Below, piece after piece: positions 1 through 5,548 of a DNA stretch of 5,548 nucleotides (position 1 is the stretch's first letter; each line of letters starts with the position of its first letter). A model generated the notes under the pieces. The model made no database searches. It was not told the DNA's origin and was given only the letters and a program-made list of their open reading frames with translations. Source of the stretch: Actinomycetes bacterium. Its GTDB lineage: Bacteria > Actinomycetota > Actinomycetes > JAJYSQ01. The translations under genes were made by a program, and so were the position numbers. The stretch is taken from assembly GCA_021793495.1 (NCBI GenBank), contig JAJYSQ010000159.1:1-5548 (forward strand), in the 5' to 3' direction.

Positions 1-1294
1 CCGGGCAGAGCACCGCGCTCGCCGCGACGGCCACGGTGACATCGACCGCCCGCTGCGCCGGCCGGTGCGCCCCGCTCACCCGGCCCACCCCGACCTTGCC
101 CACCTTCCCGACCGAGCGGTCGACCTGCCGGCCGCGCCGTCCGGCCACGGCCTGGTACGTGCGTACCGACATCGCGGCGACCGCCCGCTGGTCGAAGTGC
201 TCCTGCGCATAGGCGTGCACGGCCTGGCCCAGGCTGTCTCGCAGCCGCGAGTCCTCCACCAGCCGGCGGACCGCCTCGGTCAGCGCGCCGGGATCCCGGG
301 GTGGGACCAGCAGCACCTCGCGTCCGTGCCGGCCGACCTCCCGGCATCCGCGGATGTCGGTGAGCACCAGGGCCTTGCCGCAGGCCGCGGCCTCCATGCC
401 TGAGCGGGAGAACCCCTCGCGGTAGGAGGGCAGCACGAAGATGTCCAGCGCGTTGTAGACCGCCGGCATGTCGATGCGCTCCCCCACGAGTCGGACCCGG
501 CCGGCGGGCCCGCGCCAGGCGTCCGGCTTGCCCAGGTCCTCGGGGCCGATCCACACGAAGCTCGCCCGGTCACCCAGGCTCTCGGCTGCGGCCGCGAACT
601 CCGCGATCCCCTTCTCGGCGACCCGCCGACCGACCCCGCCGACCAGCACCTCGCCCGGCCCGATGCCCCACTCGTCCCGGACCCTGGCCCGGCCCTCGGC
701 GTCCGGGCGGAACCGGGTCAGGTCCACGCCGTTGCCCACGACGCGAGACCGCCACGCCGGCACCGCGCGGCGCAGCGCTCGCCGGTCCTCGGCGTTCTGG
801 TAGAGCTCGGCATGCGAGAACTGCGCGGCCAGCGCCTCGAGCCCGAGCACCAGGGCGCGCCGACGCCGGGAATCCCCGGGACCGGCCCACAGCCCGTGGC
901 AGGTGTTGACCACCACCGGGACGCCGGCCAGCCGGCCGGCGATCCGGCCCAGCACCCCGGTCTTCGGGTTGTGGGTGTGCAGCACGTCCGGGCGCAGCCG
1001 TCGAAGGACCCGGACCAGCTCGGCGAAGGCCCGCAGGTCGGCACGGACGTCCCAGGAACGGGTCAGGGACGCCACCGGCACGTGCCGGATCCCGAGCTCC
1101 TCGACACGGTCGACATAGGGGCCGGGTGCGCTGATGCCGTAGGTGGTGAATCCGACCTGCACGTCGTAGGCAAGCTCGGTGCCCAGCAGCAGGGCCAGGC
1201 TCATGTCCACGGTCGTCAGGTGCGCCACCCGTAGCGGCCGTCCTCCCGCACCGGGCATCGGTGGTACGGGCGTCTCAGGAGCTGAGTCAGGCAT
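1..1294 (-). CDS. GT4 glycosyltransferase with apparent C-terminal priming sugar-transferase fusion (truncated at left edge)
   Basis: The 431 visible residues are open to the left edge. Residues 21-380 form a GT-B glycosyltransferase of family GT4, which moves a sugar from a nucleotide donor to a lipid-linked acceptor at the cytoplasmic face. The acceptor-side half holds HTHNPKTG (106-113) and NTCHGL (130-135). The donor-side half holds GVGRRVAEKG (220-229) and the E-x7-E motif E293/E301 in YREGFSRSGME. A basic, Gly/Val/Lys-rich linker (about 384-412) follows. Residues 414-431 then read QRAVDVTVAVAASAVLCP. From memory this matches, without gaps, the first reentrant helix of PglC/WcaJ-type phosphoglycosyl transferases (Lys-Arg-x-x-Asp, then Ser-Pro 12-13 residues on); here R415, D418 and P431 are kept. 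The GT4 call is firm and the fusion is inferred, because the catalytic part lies outside the window. The ATG overlaps the end of the upstream deacetylase by 8 nt, with a weak GGGG Shine-Dalgarno 4 nt before it; Met13 is a less likely start. Confidence 0.88.
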   Translation of the reverse strand, partial: MPDSAPETPVPPMPGAGGRPLRVAHLTTVDMSLALLLGTELAYDVQVGFTTYGISAPGPYVDRVEELGIRHVPVASLTRSWDVRADLRAFAELVRVLRRLRPDVLHTHNPKTGVLGRIAGRLAGVPVVVNTCHGLWAGPGDSRRRRALVLGLEALAAQFSHAELYQNAEDRRALRRAVPAWRSRVVGNGVDLTRFRPDAEGRARVRDEWGIGPGEVLVGGVGRRVAEKGIAEFAAAAESLGDRASFVWIGPEDLGKPDAWRGPAGRVRLVGERIDMPAVYNALDIFVLPSYREGFSRSGMEAAACGKALVLTDIRGCREVGRHGREVLLVPPRDPGALTEAVRRLVEDSRLRDSLGQAVHAYAQEHFDQRAVAAMSVRTYQAVAGRRGRQVDRSVGKVGKVGVGRVSGAHRPAQRAVDVTVAVAASAVLCP

Positions 1295-2087
1295 GTAGCC
1301 CCACCCGCTTGGCCGCGTCGACCATCCGGGTGTAGGCGCGCTCGGCGTGCAGCGACCCGGTGAGCTTGGCGGCGAAGAACCCCCGCGGGTCGCTCCGACG
1401 CACCGGGACCCGTCGCAGCAGGATGGGGTCTACTCCTGGGGTGTTGCGTCCCAGCCGCCCGGTGGCCGCCGTGCGGTACCGCTGGCGCAGCTCACTGCTC
1501 ATCGCGGGCACCGGGATCCCCCAGGGGTAGGCGAAGTGCGCCGGGCGGCGACCGACGTGCGCCTCGATCGCCGCGTCGCACGCCTCGAGCTCGGCGACGG
1601 TGAGTGCCTCCGGACGCACGTGGTGGTGGGTGTGCGCACCGACCGTGGCCAGACCCGAGCCCACCATCTCCTCGACCTGCGGCCAGCTCAGCCCCGGGCC
1701 GGCGCTGGTGGCGGTCGACCCGTCCCAGTGCATCGTGCCACCGAGGTAGGCGGTGGCCAGGTAGAGGGTGAACGGCACTCGGTGCTCGAGCAGCACCGGC
1801 CAGGCATGCGCGTAGACGTCGGCGAACCCGTCGTCGAAGGTGAGCACCACGCTCGGGCTGAGGTCCCCGGCCTGCACCCGGGACCATGCCTCGTTGATGC
1901 CGAGCACCTCGTGGTGGGCGAGGATCCGCAGGTGTTCGTGGAACGCAGGGACCGCGAGGTCACGTTCGTCCCGCGACCCTCCGCCCACCCGGTGGTAGAT
2001 CAGCATCGTCATGCCGGCGGCCGGCCCGGGGTCGGGGATCCGGGCGAGCCCCTGCTTGACCCGGGTCCGCGCGGTACCGGGGGTCAC
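1287..2087 (-). CDS. NodB-type polysaccharide deacetylase, no signal peptide
   Basis: The 266-residue protein belongs to carbohydrate esterase family 4, metal-dependent enzymes that remove N- or O-acetyl groups from amino-sugar polymers. An N-terminal MLIYHRV (28-34) is typical of the subgroup found in polysaccharide loci. Motif 1 is TFDDGF (83-88), giving the catalytic base D85 and metal ligand D86. Motif 2 is HTHHH (152-156), giving metal ligands H152 and H156. Motif 3 is FAYPWG (185-190), usually FAYPYG. All key residues are present, so it should be active. I see no signal peptide or membrane segment, which suggests it works in the cytoplasm before export. The GTG start at 2087 overlaps the TGA of the upstream ATPase gene by 4 nt and has GGGAG 5 nt ahead. 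An upstream in-frame ATG (2237) would put 50 residues inside the ATPase reading frame and is unlikely. The target sugar cannot be told from sequence. Confidence 0.92.
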   Translation of the reverse strand: MTPGTARTRVKQGLARIPDPGPAAGMTMLIYHRVGGGSRDERDLAVPAFHEHLRILAHHEVLGINEAWSRVQAGDLSPSVVLTFDDGFADVYAHAWPVLLEHRVPFTLYLATAYLGGTMHWDGSTATSAGPGLSWPQVEEMVGSGLATVGAHTHHHVRPEALTVAELEACDAAIEAHVGRRPAHFAYPWGIPVPAMSSELRQRYRTAATGRLGRNTPGVDPILLRRVPVRRSDPRGFFAAKLTGSLHAERAYTRMVDAAKRVGLHA

Positions 2088-3304
2088 AACAGCTCCCAGC
2101 GGGCCGGCAGCACCAGCGGGGCGAGTCGGATCACCGCCATCGGGGCGGGCGGCAGCTCCGCACCGGTCACCTCGAACGCGGTCACCGGCTGCCATCCGGC
2201 CAACGGCTTGCCGTCGCCCGCGTACACCCCGGCCCACACCGAGTACCGGCCACGGGCCAGGGGAAGGCCGTCGAAGCCACAGGTGAGCAGGGACTTGCCC
2301 AGCGGCAGGTCCAGGGTCTGGCGGACCGTGAAGATCGTGCTGTTCGAGCCCTCGCTGATGCCCAGCTGGACCTCGACGCGCTCCCGACGGTCGCTGGCCA
2401 GCACCAGCGTGATGGTCACCGGCTCGTCGGCCGGCACGCTGACCAGCTCGCCGCCGCCCAGAGCCGCCTCGCGGCCACCGTGGTCGGCTGCCCGGATCGT
2501 CGCCTCGTCGATGCGGACCGGCCCCTGAGCTACCTGCCGGCCCGTGCTGCCTTCCAGGTAGGCCCGGTACTCCCCGAGGACCGCCCGGGCTGGGCCATCC
2601 ACCGCGACCGCGCCGTCGCGCAGCCAGATGCCGCGGCGAATCACCGATTCCAGCGAGATCAGGTCGTGGGAGACCAGGATCAACGTCGTGCCCTGCTGCA
2701 GGACCTCACGCATCCGCCCCAGGCACTTCTGCTGGAACACGCTGTCGCCGACCGCGAGCACCTCGTCGACCAGCAGGATGTCCGGCTCGAGGAAGGCGGC
2801 CACCGAGAAGCCCAGGCGCATCTGCATGCCCGAGGAGTAGAACTTCACCTGCCGGTCGATCGCTCCGGAGAGCTCGGCGAACTCCACGATGTCGTCGAAC
2901 CGGGCGGTGACATCGGCCCGAGAGAGCCCGAGAAGCGAGCCGTAGAGGTAGACGTTCTCCCGCCCGGACAGGATCGGGTGGATCCCGGCGGTCACCTCGA
3001 TCAACGCCCCGACCCGGCCGTGCACCCCGACCCGTCCGGCGTAGGGGAACATCGTCTGGTTGAGGATCTTGAGCAGGGTGGACTTGCCCGAGCCGTTGGT
3101 GCCCATCAGGCCGACGGCCTCACCGGGGACGATGTGCGCGCCGATGTCCCGGAGCACCCACCGCCACCGGACCAGCCGCTCCTGCCGGCGAAGCGCGCGG
3201 GAGAGCCGGTCGATCTCCTCCATCAGCAAGGGGCGGCGCCGGTCGGCCCGGAACCGCTTCCAGATCCCGTCGAGGACGATCGACCCGTCAGGCGATGTCG
3301 GCAA
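2084..3304 (-). CDS. wzt: Wzt-like polysaccharide ABC exporter ATPase with C-terminal extension
   Basis: The 406-residue protein is the nucleotide-binding subunit of a Wzm/Wzt or TagG/TagH-type exporter, which powers movement of lipid-linked glycan across the membrane. Visible ATPase motifs are Walker A GTNGSGKST (68-76, K74), signature YSSGMQMRL (156-164), Walker B ILLVDE (176-181, catalytic E181) and the H-loop VSHD (H213). A charged, Arg-rich insert at about 18-48 precedes the core, as is common in this family. Residues from about 262 to 406 form an extension rich in predicted beta strands (for example GRYSVWAGVY and TAFEVTG), resembling the Wzt C-terminal carbohydrate-binding domain; this assignment is by pattern and context. 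The start is a TTG at 3304 with GGAGA 6 nt upstream, overlapping the permease end by 17 nt. The next in-frame Met (28) would drop the first beta strand. Cell-wall teichoic acid export is an alternative role; the C-terminal domain favours a Wzt-like one. Confidence 0.93.
   Translation of the reverse strand: MPTSPDGSIVLDGIWKRFRADRRRPLLMEEIDRLSRALRRQERLVRWRWVLRDIGAHIVPGEAVGLMGTNGSGKSTLLKILNQTMFPYAGRVGVHGRVGALIEVTAGIHPILSGRENVYLYGSLLGLSRADVTARFDDIVEFAELSGAIDRQVKFYSSGMQMRLGFSVAAFLEPDILLVDEVLAVGDSVFQQKCLGRMREVLQQGTTLILVSHDLISLESVIRRGIWLRDGAVAVDGPARAVLGEYRAYLEGSTGRQVAQGPVRIDEATIRAADHGGREAALGGGELVSVPADEPVTITLVLASDRRERVEVQLGISEGSNSTIFTVRQTLDLPLGKSLLTCGFDGLPLARGRYSVWAGVYAGDGKPLAGWQPVTAFEVTGAELPPAPMAVIRLAPLVLPARWELL
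2093..2097 (-). promoter_or_regulatory. Ribosome binding site for the GTG start of the deacetylase gene
   Basis: GGGAG on the minus strand lies 5 nt before the GTG at 2087, inside the last codons of the ATPase gene. With the 4-nt stop/start overlap it indicates translational coupling. Confidence 0.65.
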
Positions 3305-4136
3305 AGCCGGTCTCCAGACGCTTGAAGATCAGGTAGCCGACCATCAGGTAGCCGACCGCCCCCGCGGCGCCGACCAGGGTGAGCCCGAGCCGCGGGTACT
3401 CCCCGAGCAGCAGGGAACGCCGGTACCCGTCGATCACCGCCCCCAGCGGGTTCACCGCCACATAGAGCCCCTGCCACCGGGCGGGGATGAAGGTGCTCAG
3501 CCCGTACGCCACCGGGGTGGCGAACAGCCCCACCTGCAGGATGATCGGCAGCACCGAGAGCAGGTCGCGGAAGTAGACCGCGAGGCTGGCCATCAGCATC
3601 CCGACCGCCGCGGCGAACACGAACTGGATCAGCAGCAGCGGCACCACCCAGTACGCGGTGCCCCGCGGCGGGTAACGGAAGACGCCGAACAGCACGAGCA
3701 GCACGCCGATCGAGATCGCCATGTCGGTGGCCGCCAGACCCACCCGGGCGAGCGGGAACACCTCCCGAGGGCAGTAGATCTTGTTCATCAGCGACTGGTT
3801 GCTGATCAGCGAGGAGCTGCCCTGGCTGACCGAGGTGGAGAAGAAGGTCCACGGGATCAGCCCGAGGTAGCTGAACAGCGGGTAGGGCGCCCCACCCGTG
3901 GACGTCCCCTGCGACTTGGCGAAGACCAGGGTGAACACGACCATCATCAGGATCGGGGTGATCACCGACCAGGCGGCGCCGAGCACCGCCTGCTTGTACC
4001 GGGCCCGGAAGTCACGCTCGGTCAGCGCCCGGACCAGCGCTCGGGCCCGCCACAGGTCACGGGCCACGGTGGCCAGGCGCAGGTCGCGGTGGAACCGGAC
4101 GAGCCCCACCGGCTCCGCGTGCTCCTGGCTCGCCAC
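3288..4136 (-). CDS. wzm: Wzm/TagG-like ABC-2 type polysaccharide exporter permease
   Basis: The 282-residue integral membrane protein is the channel half of the exporter whose ATPase is encoded by the next gene. A cytoplasmic N-terminus leads into RYKQAVLGAAW (46-56), a hallmark at the first membrane helix. Hydrophobic segments lie at about 53-73, 85-104, 129-152, 162-187, 194-213 and 252-271, fitting the six-helix ABC-2 fold. GLIPWTFFS (92-100), NQSLMNKIYCPREVFPLAR (113-131) and NPLGAVIDGYRR (229-240) are strongly typical of Wzm/TagG proteins. I chose GTG at 4136 because a perfect AGGAGG sits 6 nt before it. A GTG at 4160 would add eight residues and would place that AGGAGG inside the gene. 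The stop lies inside the start of the ATPase gene, so the two subunits are probably made in step. Confidence 0.94.
   Translation of the reverse strand: MASQEHAEPVGLVRFHRDLRLATVARDLWRARALVRALTERDFRARYKQAVLGAAWSVITPILMMVVFTLVFAKSQGTSTGGAPYPLFSYLGLIPWTFFSTSVSQGSSSLISNQSLMNKIYCPREVFPLARVGLAATDMAISIGVLLVLFGVFRYPPRGTAYWVVPLLLIQFVFAAAVGMLMASLAVYFRDLLSVLPIILQVGLFATPVAYGLSTFIPARWQGLYVAVNPLGAVIDGYRRSLLLGEYPRLGLTLVGAAGAVGYLMVGYLIFKRLETGFADIA
3311..3315 (-). promoter_or_regulatory. Ribosome binding site for the TTG start of the ATPase gene
   Basis: GGAGA on the minus strand lies 6 nt before the TTG at 3304, inside the 3' end of the permease gene. It supports the rare TTG start, for which no ATG or GTG alternative exists before Met28. 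Confidence 0.6.
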
Positions 4137-4142
4137 CGCTCC

Positions 4143-4148
4143 CCTCCT
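4143..4148 (-). promoter_or_regulatory. Strong ribosome binding site (AGGAGG) fixing the permease start
   Basis: The minus strand reads AGGAGG followed by six bases and then GTG at 4136. It is the best Shine-Dalgarno match in the window. It decides between two in-frame GTG starts and suggests efficient initiation at the head of the overlapping exporter gene group. Confidence 0.8.
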
Positions 4149-4174
4149 GCCTGGTCCCACGTCATGAGCATCAG

Positions 4175-4191
4175 CCTCGGCGGGTCCGAGG
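4175..4191 (-). repeat. Small inverted repeat (6-bp stem, 5-nt loop)
   Basis: CCTCGG and CCGAGG flank a 5-nt loop, giving a perfect six-pair GC-rich stem in the gap between genes. No T-run follows on either strand, so it is not a convincing intrinsic terminator. It could be an RNA-stabilising or attenuating hairpin in the message, or chance in GC-rich DNA. Confidence 0.3.
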
Positions 4192-4206
4192 GTAACGGTT
4201 CGACGG

Positions 4207-5289
4207 TCAACGCCGGTCCGCGGCTGCGGTGAGCACCTGCTCCCACCGCGGGATCACCGTGTCGATGTCGTGCCGCTCGCGGGCGGCCCGCGCGGCCGCT
4301 TGCCCCACCCCCGGGCCAGCCGCGAGCACCTCGCGCAGGGCGGCGGCGAGCGCCGCCGGATCGGCACCGGGGACCACCCGCCCCGTCATCCCGTCCTCCA
4401 CCACGTCCCGGACGAACCCGACGTCGGTCGTCACCGCGGGGACGCCGAGCAGCGCGGCCTCGACGAGCGCCCCGGGGACGCCCTCGCTGCTGCTCGTCAG
4501 GAGCACGACATCGGCCGCCGCCAGGTACCGCTCGGGGTCGGTCACCAGGCCGACGAAGCGGGTCCGACCGGGCATGACCTGGTCGGCGAGCGCGACCAGG
4601 TCCAGACGCTGGGGCCCGTCACCCACGACGAGCAGCTCGGCCCCGCGCACCAAGGACGCGGACCGGATCGCCAGGCCCACCCGCTTCTCCACCGTGAGAG
4701 ATCCCAGGGTGAGCACGACTTGGCCATCGGTGGGCAAGCCGAGCCTGGCGCGCGCCGCCGCTCGCCCCGCGGGGGTTACCGCCGGGAAGCGCGTGACGTC
4801 CCGCGCGTTGGGCACCACGGAAACCCTCGCGGGATCGAGGCCGTAATGTCCAACCAGCGCATCCGCGGCCCCCTCGGACACCGCAGCCACGTGATCGACT
4901 CTCTGGAGCAACCACCTGGTCCGCGCCCGGCGAAGCCGGTCGGCCGCCCAGTAGCGCGGATCACCGATGTTGACGTAGACCAGTCCGACGCGCAGCCCGA
5001 CCGTCGCCGCGACCGAGGCTGGCAGGGTCCGCGAGCCGTGCGCCACCACGACATCGGCGGACCGGGCAGCCGCGCGCAGCCGGCGCAGTGTCCCAGGAGA
5101 CAGCTCACCGACCCCGAGCACAGGGATCGCCAACGGCGCCGTCGCGAGCCCAGGAGCCAGTGCGACGAGGCGCGAGTCCCAGCCACGGTCCCGCAACCAG
5201 GAGTCGATCAGGACGGCGTGGGTCTCGGCGCCCCGCCGCTGCGCCCGAGTCACCACGTGCAGCACCCGTAGCGGTGTCGTACCGTCCAT
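4207..5289 (-). CDS. GT4-family glycosyltransferase
   Basis: The 360-residue protein has the normal size for a two-domain GT-B enzyme of family GT4, acting at the cytoplasmic face of the membrane on a lipid-linked glycan. The N-terminal half holds VLHVVTRAQRRGAETH (9-24), the acceptor-domain Gly-Ala-Glu loop common in this family, and AAVSEGAAD (135-143). The C-terminal donor domain holds LGSLTVEKRV (195-204, phosphate-contact K202), VVGDGPQR (221-228) and the E-x7-E motif E269/E277 in SEGVPGALVEAAL. The usual PNGVD loop appears as PNARD (160-164), a mild variant. Donor and acceptor sugars cannot be told. The ATG at 5289 has GAGG 5 nt upstream. The frame stays open upstream to 5454, but that part is low-complexity, lacks family similarity and would cross the divergent gene. 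It lies 70 nt before the permease gene and is probably the first gene of the minus-strand unit. Confidence 0.92.
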   Translation of the reverse strand: MDGTTPLRVLHVVTRAQRRGAETHAVLIDSWLRDRGWDSRLVALAPGLATAPLAIPVLGVGELSPGTLRRLRAAARSADVVVAHGSRTLPASVAATVGLRVGLVYVNIGDPRYWAADRLRRARTRWLLQRVDHVAAVSEGAADALVGHYGLDPARVSVVPNARDVTRFPAVTPAGRAAARARLGLPTDGQVVLTLGSLTVEKRVGLAIRSASLVRGAELLVVGDGPQRLDLVALADQVMPGRTRFVGLVTDPERYLAAADVVLLTSSSEGVPGALVEAALLGVPAVTTDVGFVRDVVEDGMTGRVVPGADPAALAAALREVLAAGPGVGQAAARAARERHDIDTVIPRWEQVLTAAADRR

Positions 5290-5343
5290 CCTCGCCTCGC
5301 CGTCCTGGCCATCGTGCCCGGTGCAGCCGGCCGCGAGGCTACC
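5290..5343. promoter_or_regulatory. Short divergent intergenic region
   Basis: Two genes start facing away from each other here, only about 54 nt apart if the starts at 5289 and 5344 are right. Promoters for one or both directions should lie in or near it, but I see no clear -35/-10 pair. CCTCGC (5290-5295) and GCGAGG (5333-5338) form an inverted pair that largely reflects the two ribosome binding sites. Confidence 0.4.
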
Positions 5344-5548
5344 GTGTGCGCCGTGGGTCACCCTCGGTCCGCGGCGGACTCTGCGATCGCGATGGTGGTC
5401 GTGGAATCCGACCGTGCGTTCCTCGACGGTCTGCTCGCCGCTGCCACGACCCACCAGGGGATCGACCTCGTGGCCACGTGGACCGGCGTCGACGCTCTCG
5501 AGGAGGCCATCCGCTCGGGCACGCTCGACCCCGCCGCGGTGGACCTGG
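5344..5548 (+). CDS. Possible response-regulator receiver domain protein (truncated at right edge)
   Basis: About 68 residues are visible before the window ends. The stretch AIAMVVVESDRAFLDGLLAA, followed by GIDLVATWTGVDALEEAI and DPAAVDL, follows the beta1-alpha1-beta2-alpha2-beta3 pattern of NarL-type receiver domains (compare the general form VLVVDDHxLFxxGL ... GIEVVGxAxxGxEAL ... PDVVLLDL). The phosphate-accepting Asp would come at or just past the right edge. The acidic pair is Glu-Ser instead of Asp-Asp, so phosphorylation may be altered. I chose GTG 5344 because GAGG lies 5 nt before it. ATG 5392 would start right at the first beta strand, and GTG 5314 and GTG 5353 are also possible. 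The reading frame shows strong G/C third-position bias. It could be a regulator of the divergent polysaccharide genes, but nothing seen proves this. Confidence 0.55.
   Translation, partial: MCAVGHPRSAADSAIAMVVVESDRAFLDGLLAAATTHQGIDLVATWTGVDALEEAIRSGTLDPAAVDL

Larger units (their letters stand above)
4137..4206. other. Intergenic gap between the first glycosyltransferase gene and the exporter genes
   Basis: This 70-nt stretch is the only break within the minus-strand gene series. It holds the permease ribosome binding site and a small hairpin (4175-4191). A TTGACC (minus strand, 4210-4205) and a TANNNT-type TACCCT (4194-4189) are present but only 10 nt apart, too close for an ordinary housekeeping promoter. 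Either box alone could be chance. The gap is short enough for all five genes to share one transcript. Confidence 0.5.

Noticed and set aside
2088..2237. Upstream start of the deacetylase at 2237
   Set aside because: The added 50 residues lie within the ATPase coding region in another frame and look like random GC-rich translation. GTG 2087 has a well-placed GGGAG and the typical 4-nt overlap.
1347..2528. Long plus-strand open frame (393 codons) opposite the deacetylase and ATPase genes
   Set aside because: Its product is an Arg/Gly/His/Pro/Asp-rich low-complexity string with no domain pattern. Opposite-strand open frames are common in very GC-rich coding DNA, and both minus-strand genes carry intact catalytic motifs.
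4189..4210. TTGACC and TACCCT boxes on the minus strand as a promoter for the exporter genes
   Set aside because: The spacing is 10 nt where about 16-19 is expected, and the TTGACC overlaps the preceding stop codon. I could not support it as a promoter.
3060..4232. Long plus-strand open frame (390 codons) opposite the permease and ATPase genes
   Set aside because: The translation is rich in His/Asp/Gln/Arg/Glu and lacks any hydrophobic core. It mirrors the hydrophobic codons of the permease and is an antisense shadow.
4270..5271. Long plus-strand open frame (333 codons) opposite the right-hand glycosyltransferase
   Set aside because: Low-complexity composition, no recognisable motif, and complete overlap with a glycosyltransferase gene whose E-x7-E and other motifs are intact.
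5290..5454. Extension of the right-hand glycosyltransferase by 55 residues to an upstream ATG
   Set aside because: The extra residues are His/Arg/Gly-rich and unlike GT4 N-termini. The extension would run antisense through the divergent gene, while ATG 5289 has its own ribosome binding site and starts just before the first beta strand.

Overview
The window is very GC-rich, with G/C-biased third codon positions, GTG/TTG starts and overlapping genes. This points to a high-GC actinomycete; I cannot name the genus. It shows one end of a surface-polysaccharide (or teichoic-acid-like glycan) locus. Five genes lie on the minus strand and one truncated gene on the plus strand.

Layout along the minus strand, in transcription order from right to left: a GT4-type glycosyltransferase (5289-4207); a 70-nt gap with a small hairpin; a Wzm/TagG-type ABC-2 exporter permease (4136-3288); a Wzt-type ATPase with a C-terminal extension that looks like a glycan-recognition domain (3304-2084); a NodB-type polysaccharide deacetylase without a signal peptide (2087-1287); and a second GT4 glycosyltransferase (1294 to beyond the left edge). 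The last gene appears to run into a membrane-bound priming sugar-phosphate transferase domain. The last four genes overlap one another by 17, 4 and 8 nt, so they look translationally coupled. At the right edge a divergent gene (5344 onward, cut off) resembles the start of a response-regulator receiver domain.

Inferred joint role: the GT4 enzymes, with the fused priming transferase if it is real, build a glycan on undecaprenyl phosphate at the inner face of the membrane. The deacetylase removes acyl groups from an amino sugar in the cytoplasm, and the Wzm/Wzt pair exports the finished chain. The Wzt extension may select chains by a terminal feature. The coding regions account for nearly the whole window. 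The only non-coding stretches are 4137-4206 and about 5290-5343. I see no RNA genes, insertion sequences, CRISPR arrays or phage features.

The most interesting observation is the apparent fusion of a GT4 glycosyltransferase to the reentrant membrane helix of a PglC/WcaJ-like priming transferase at the left edge.
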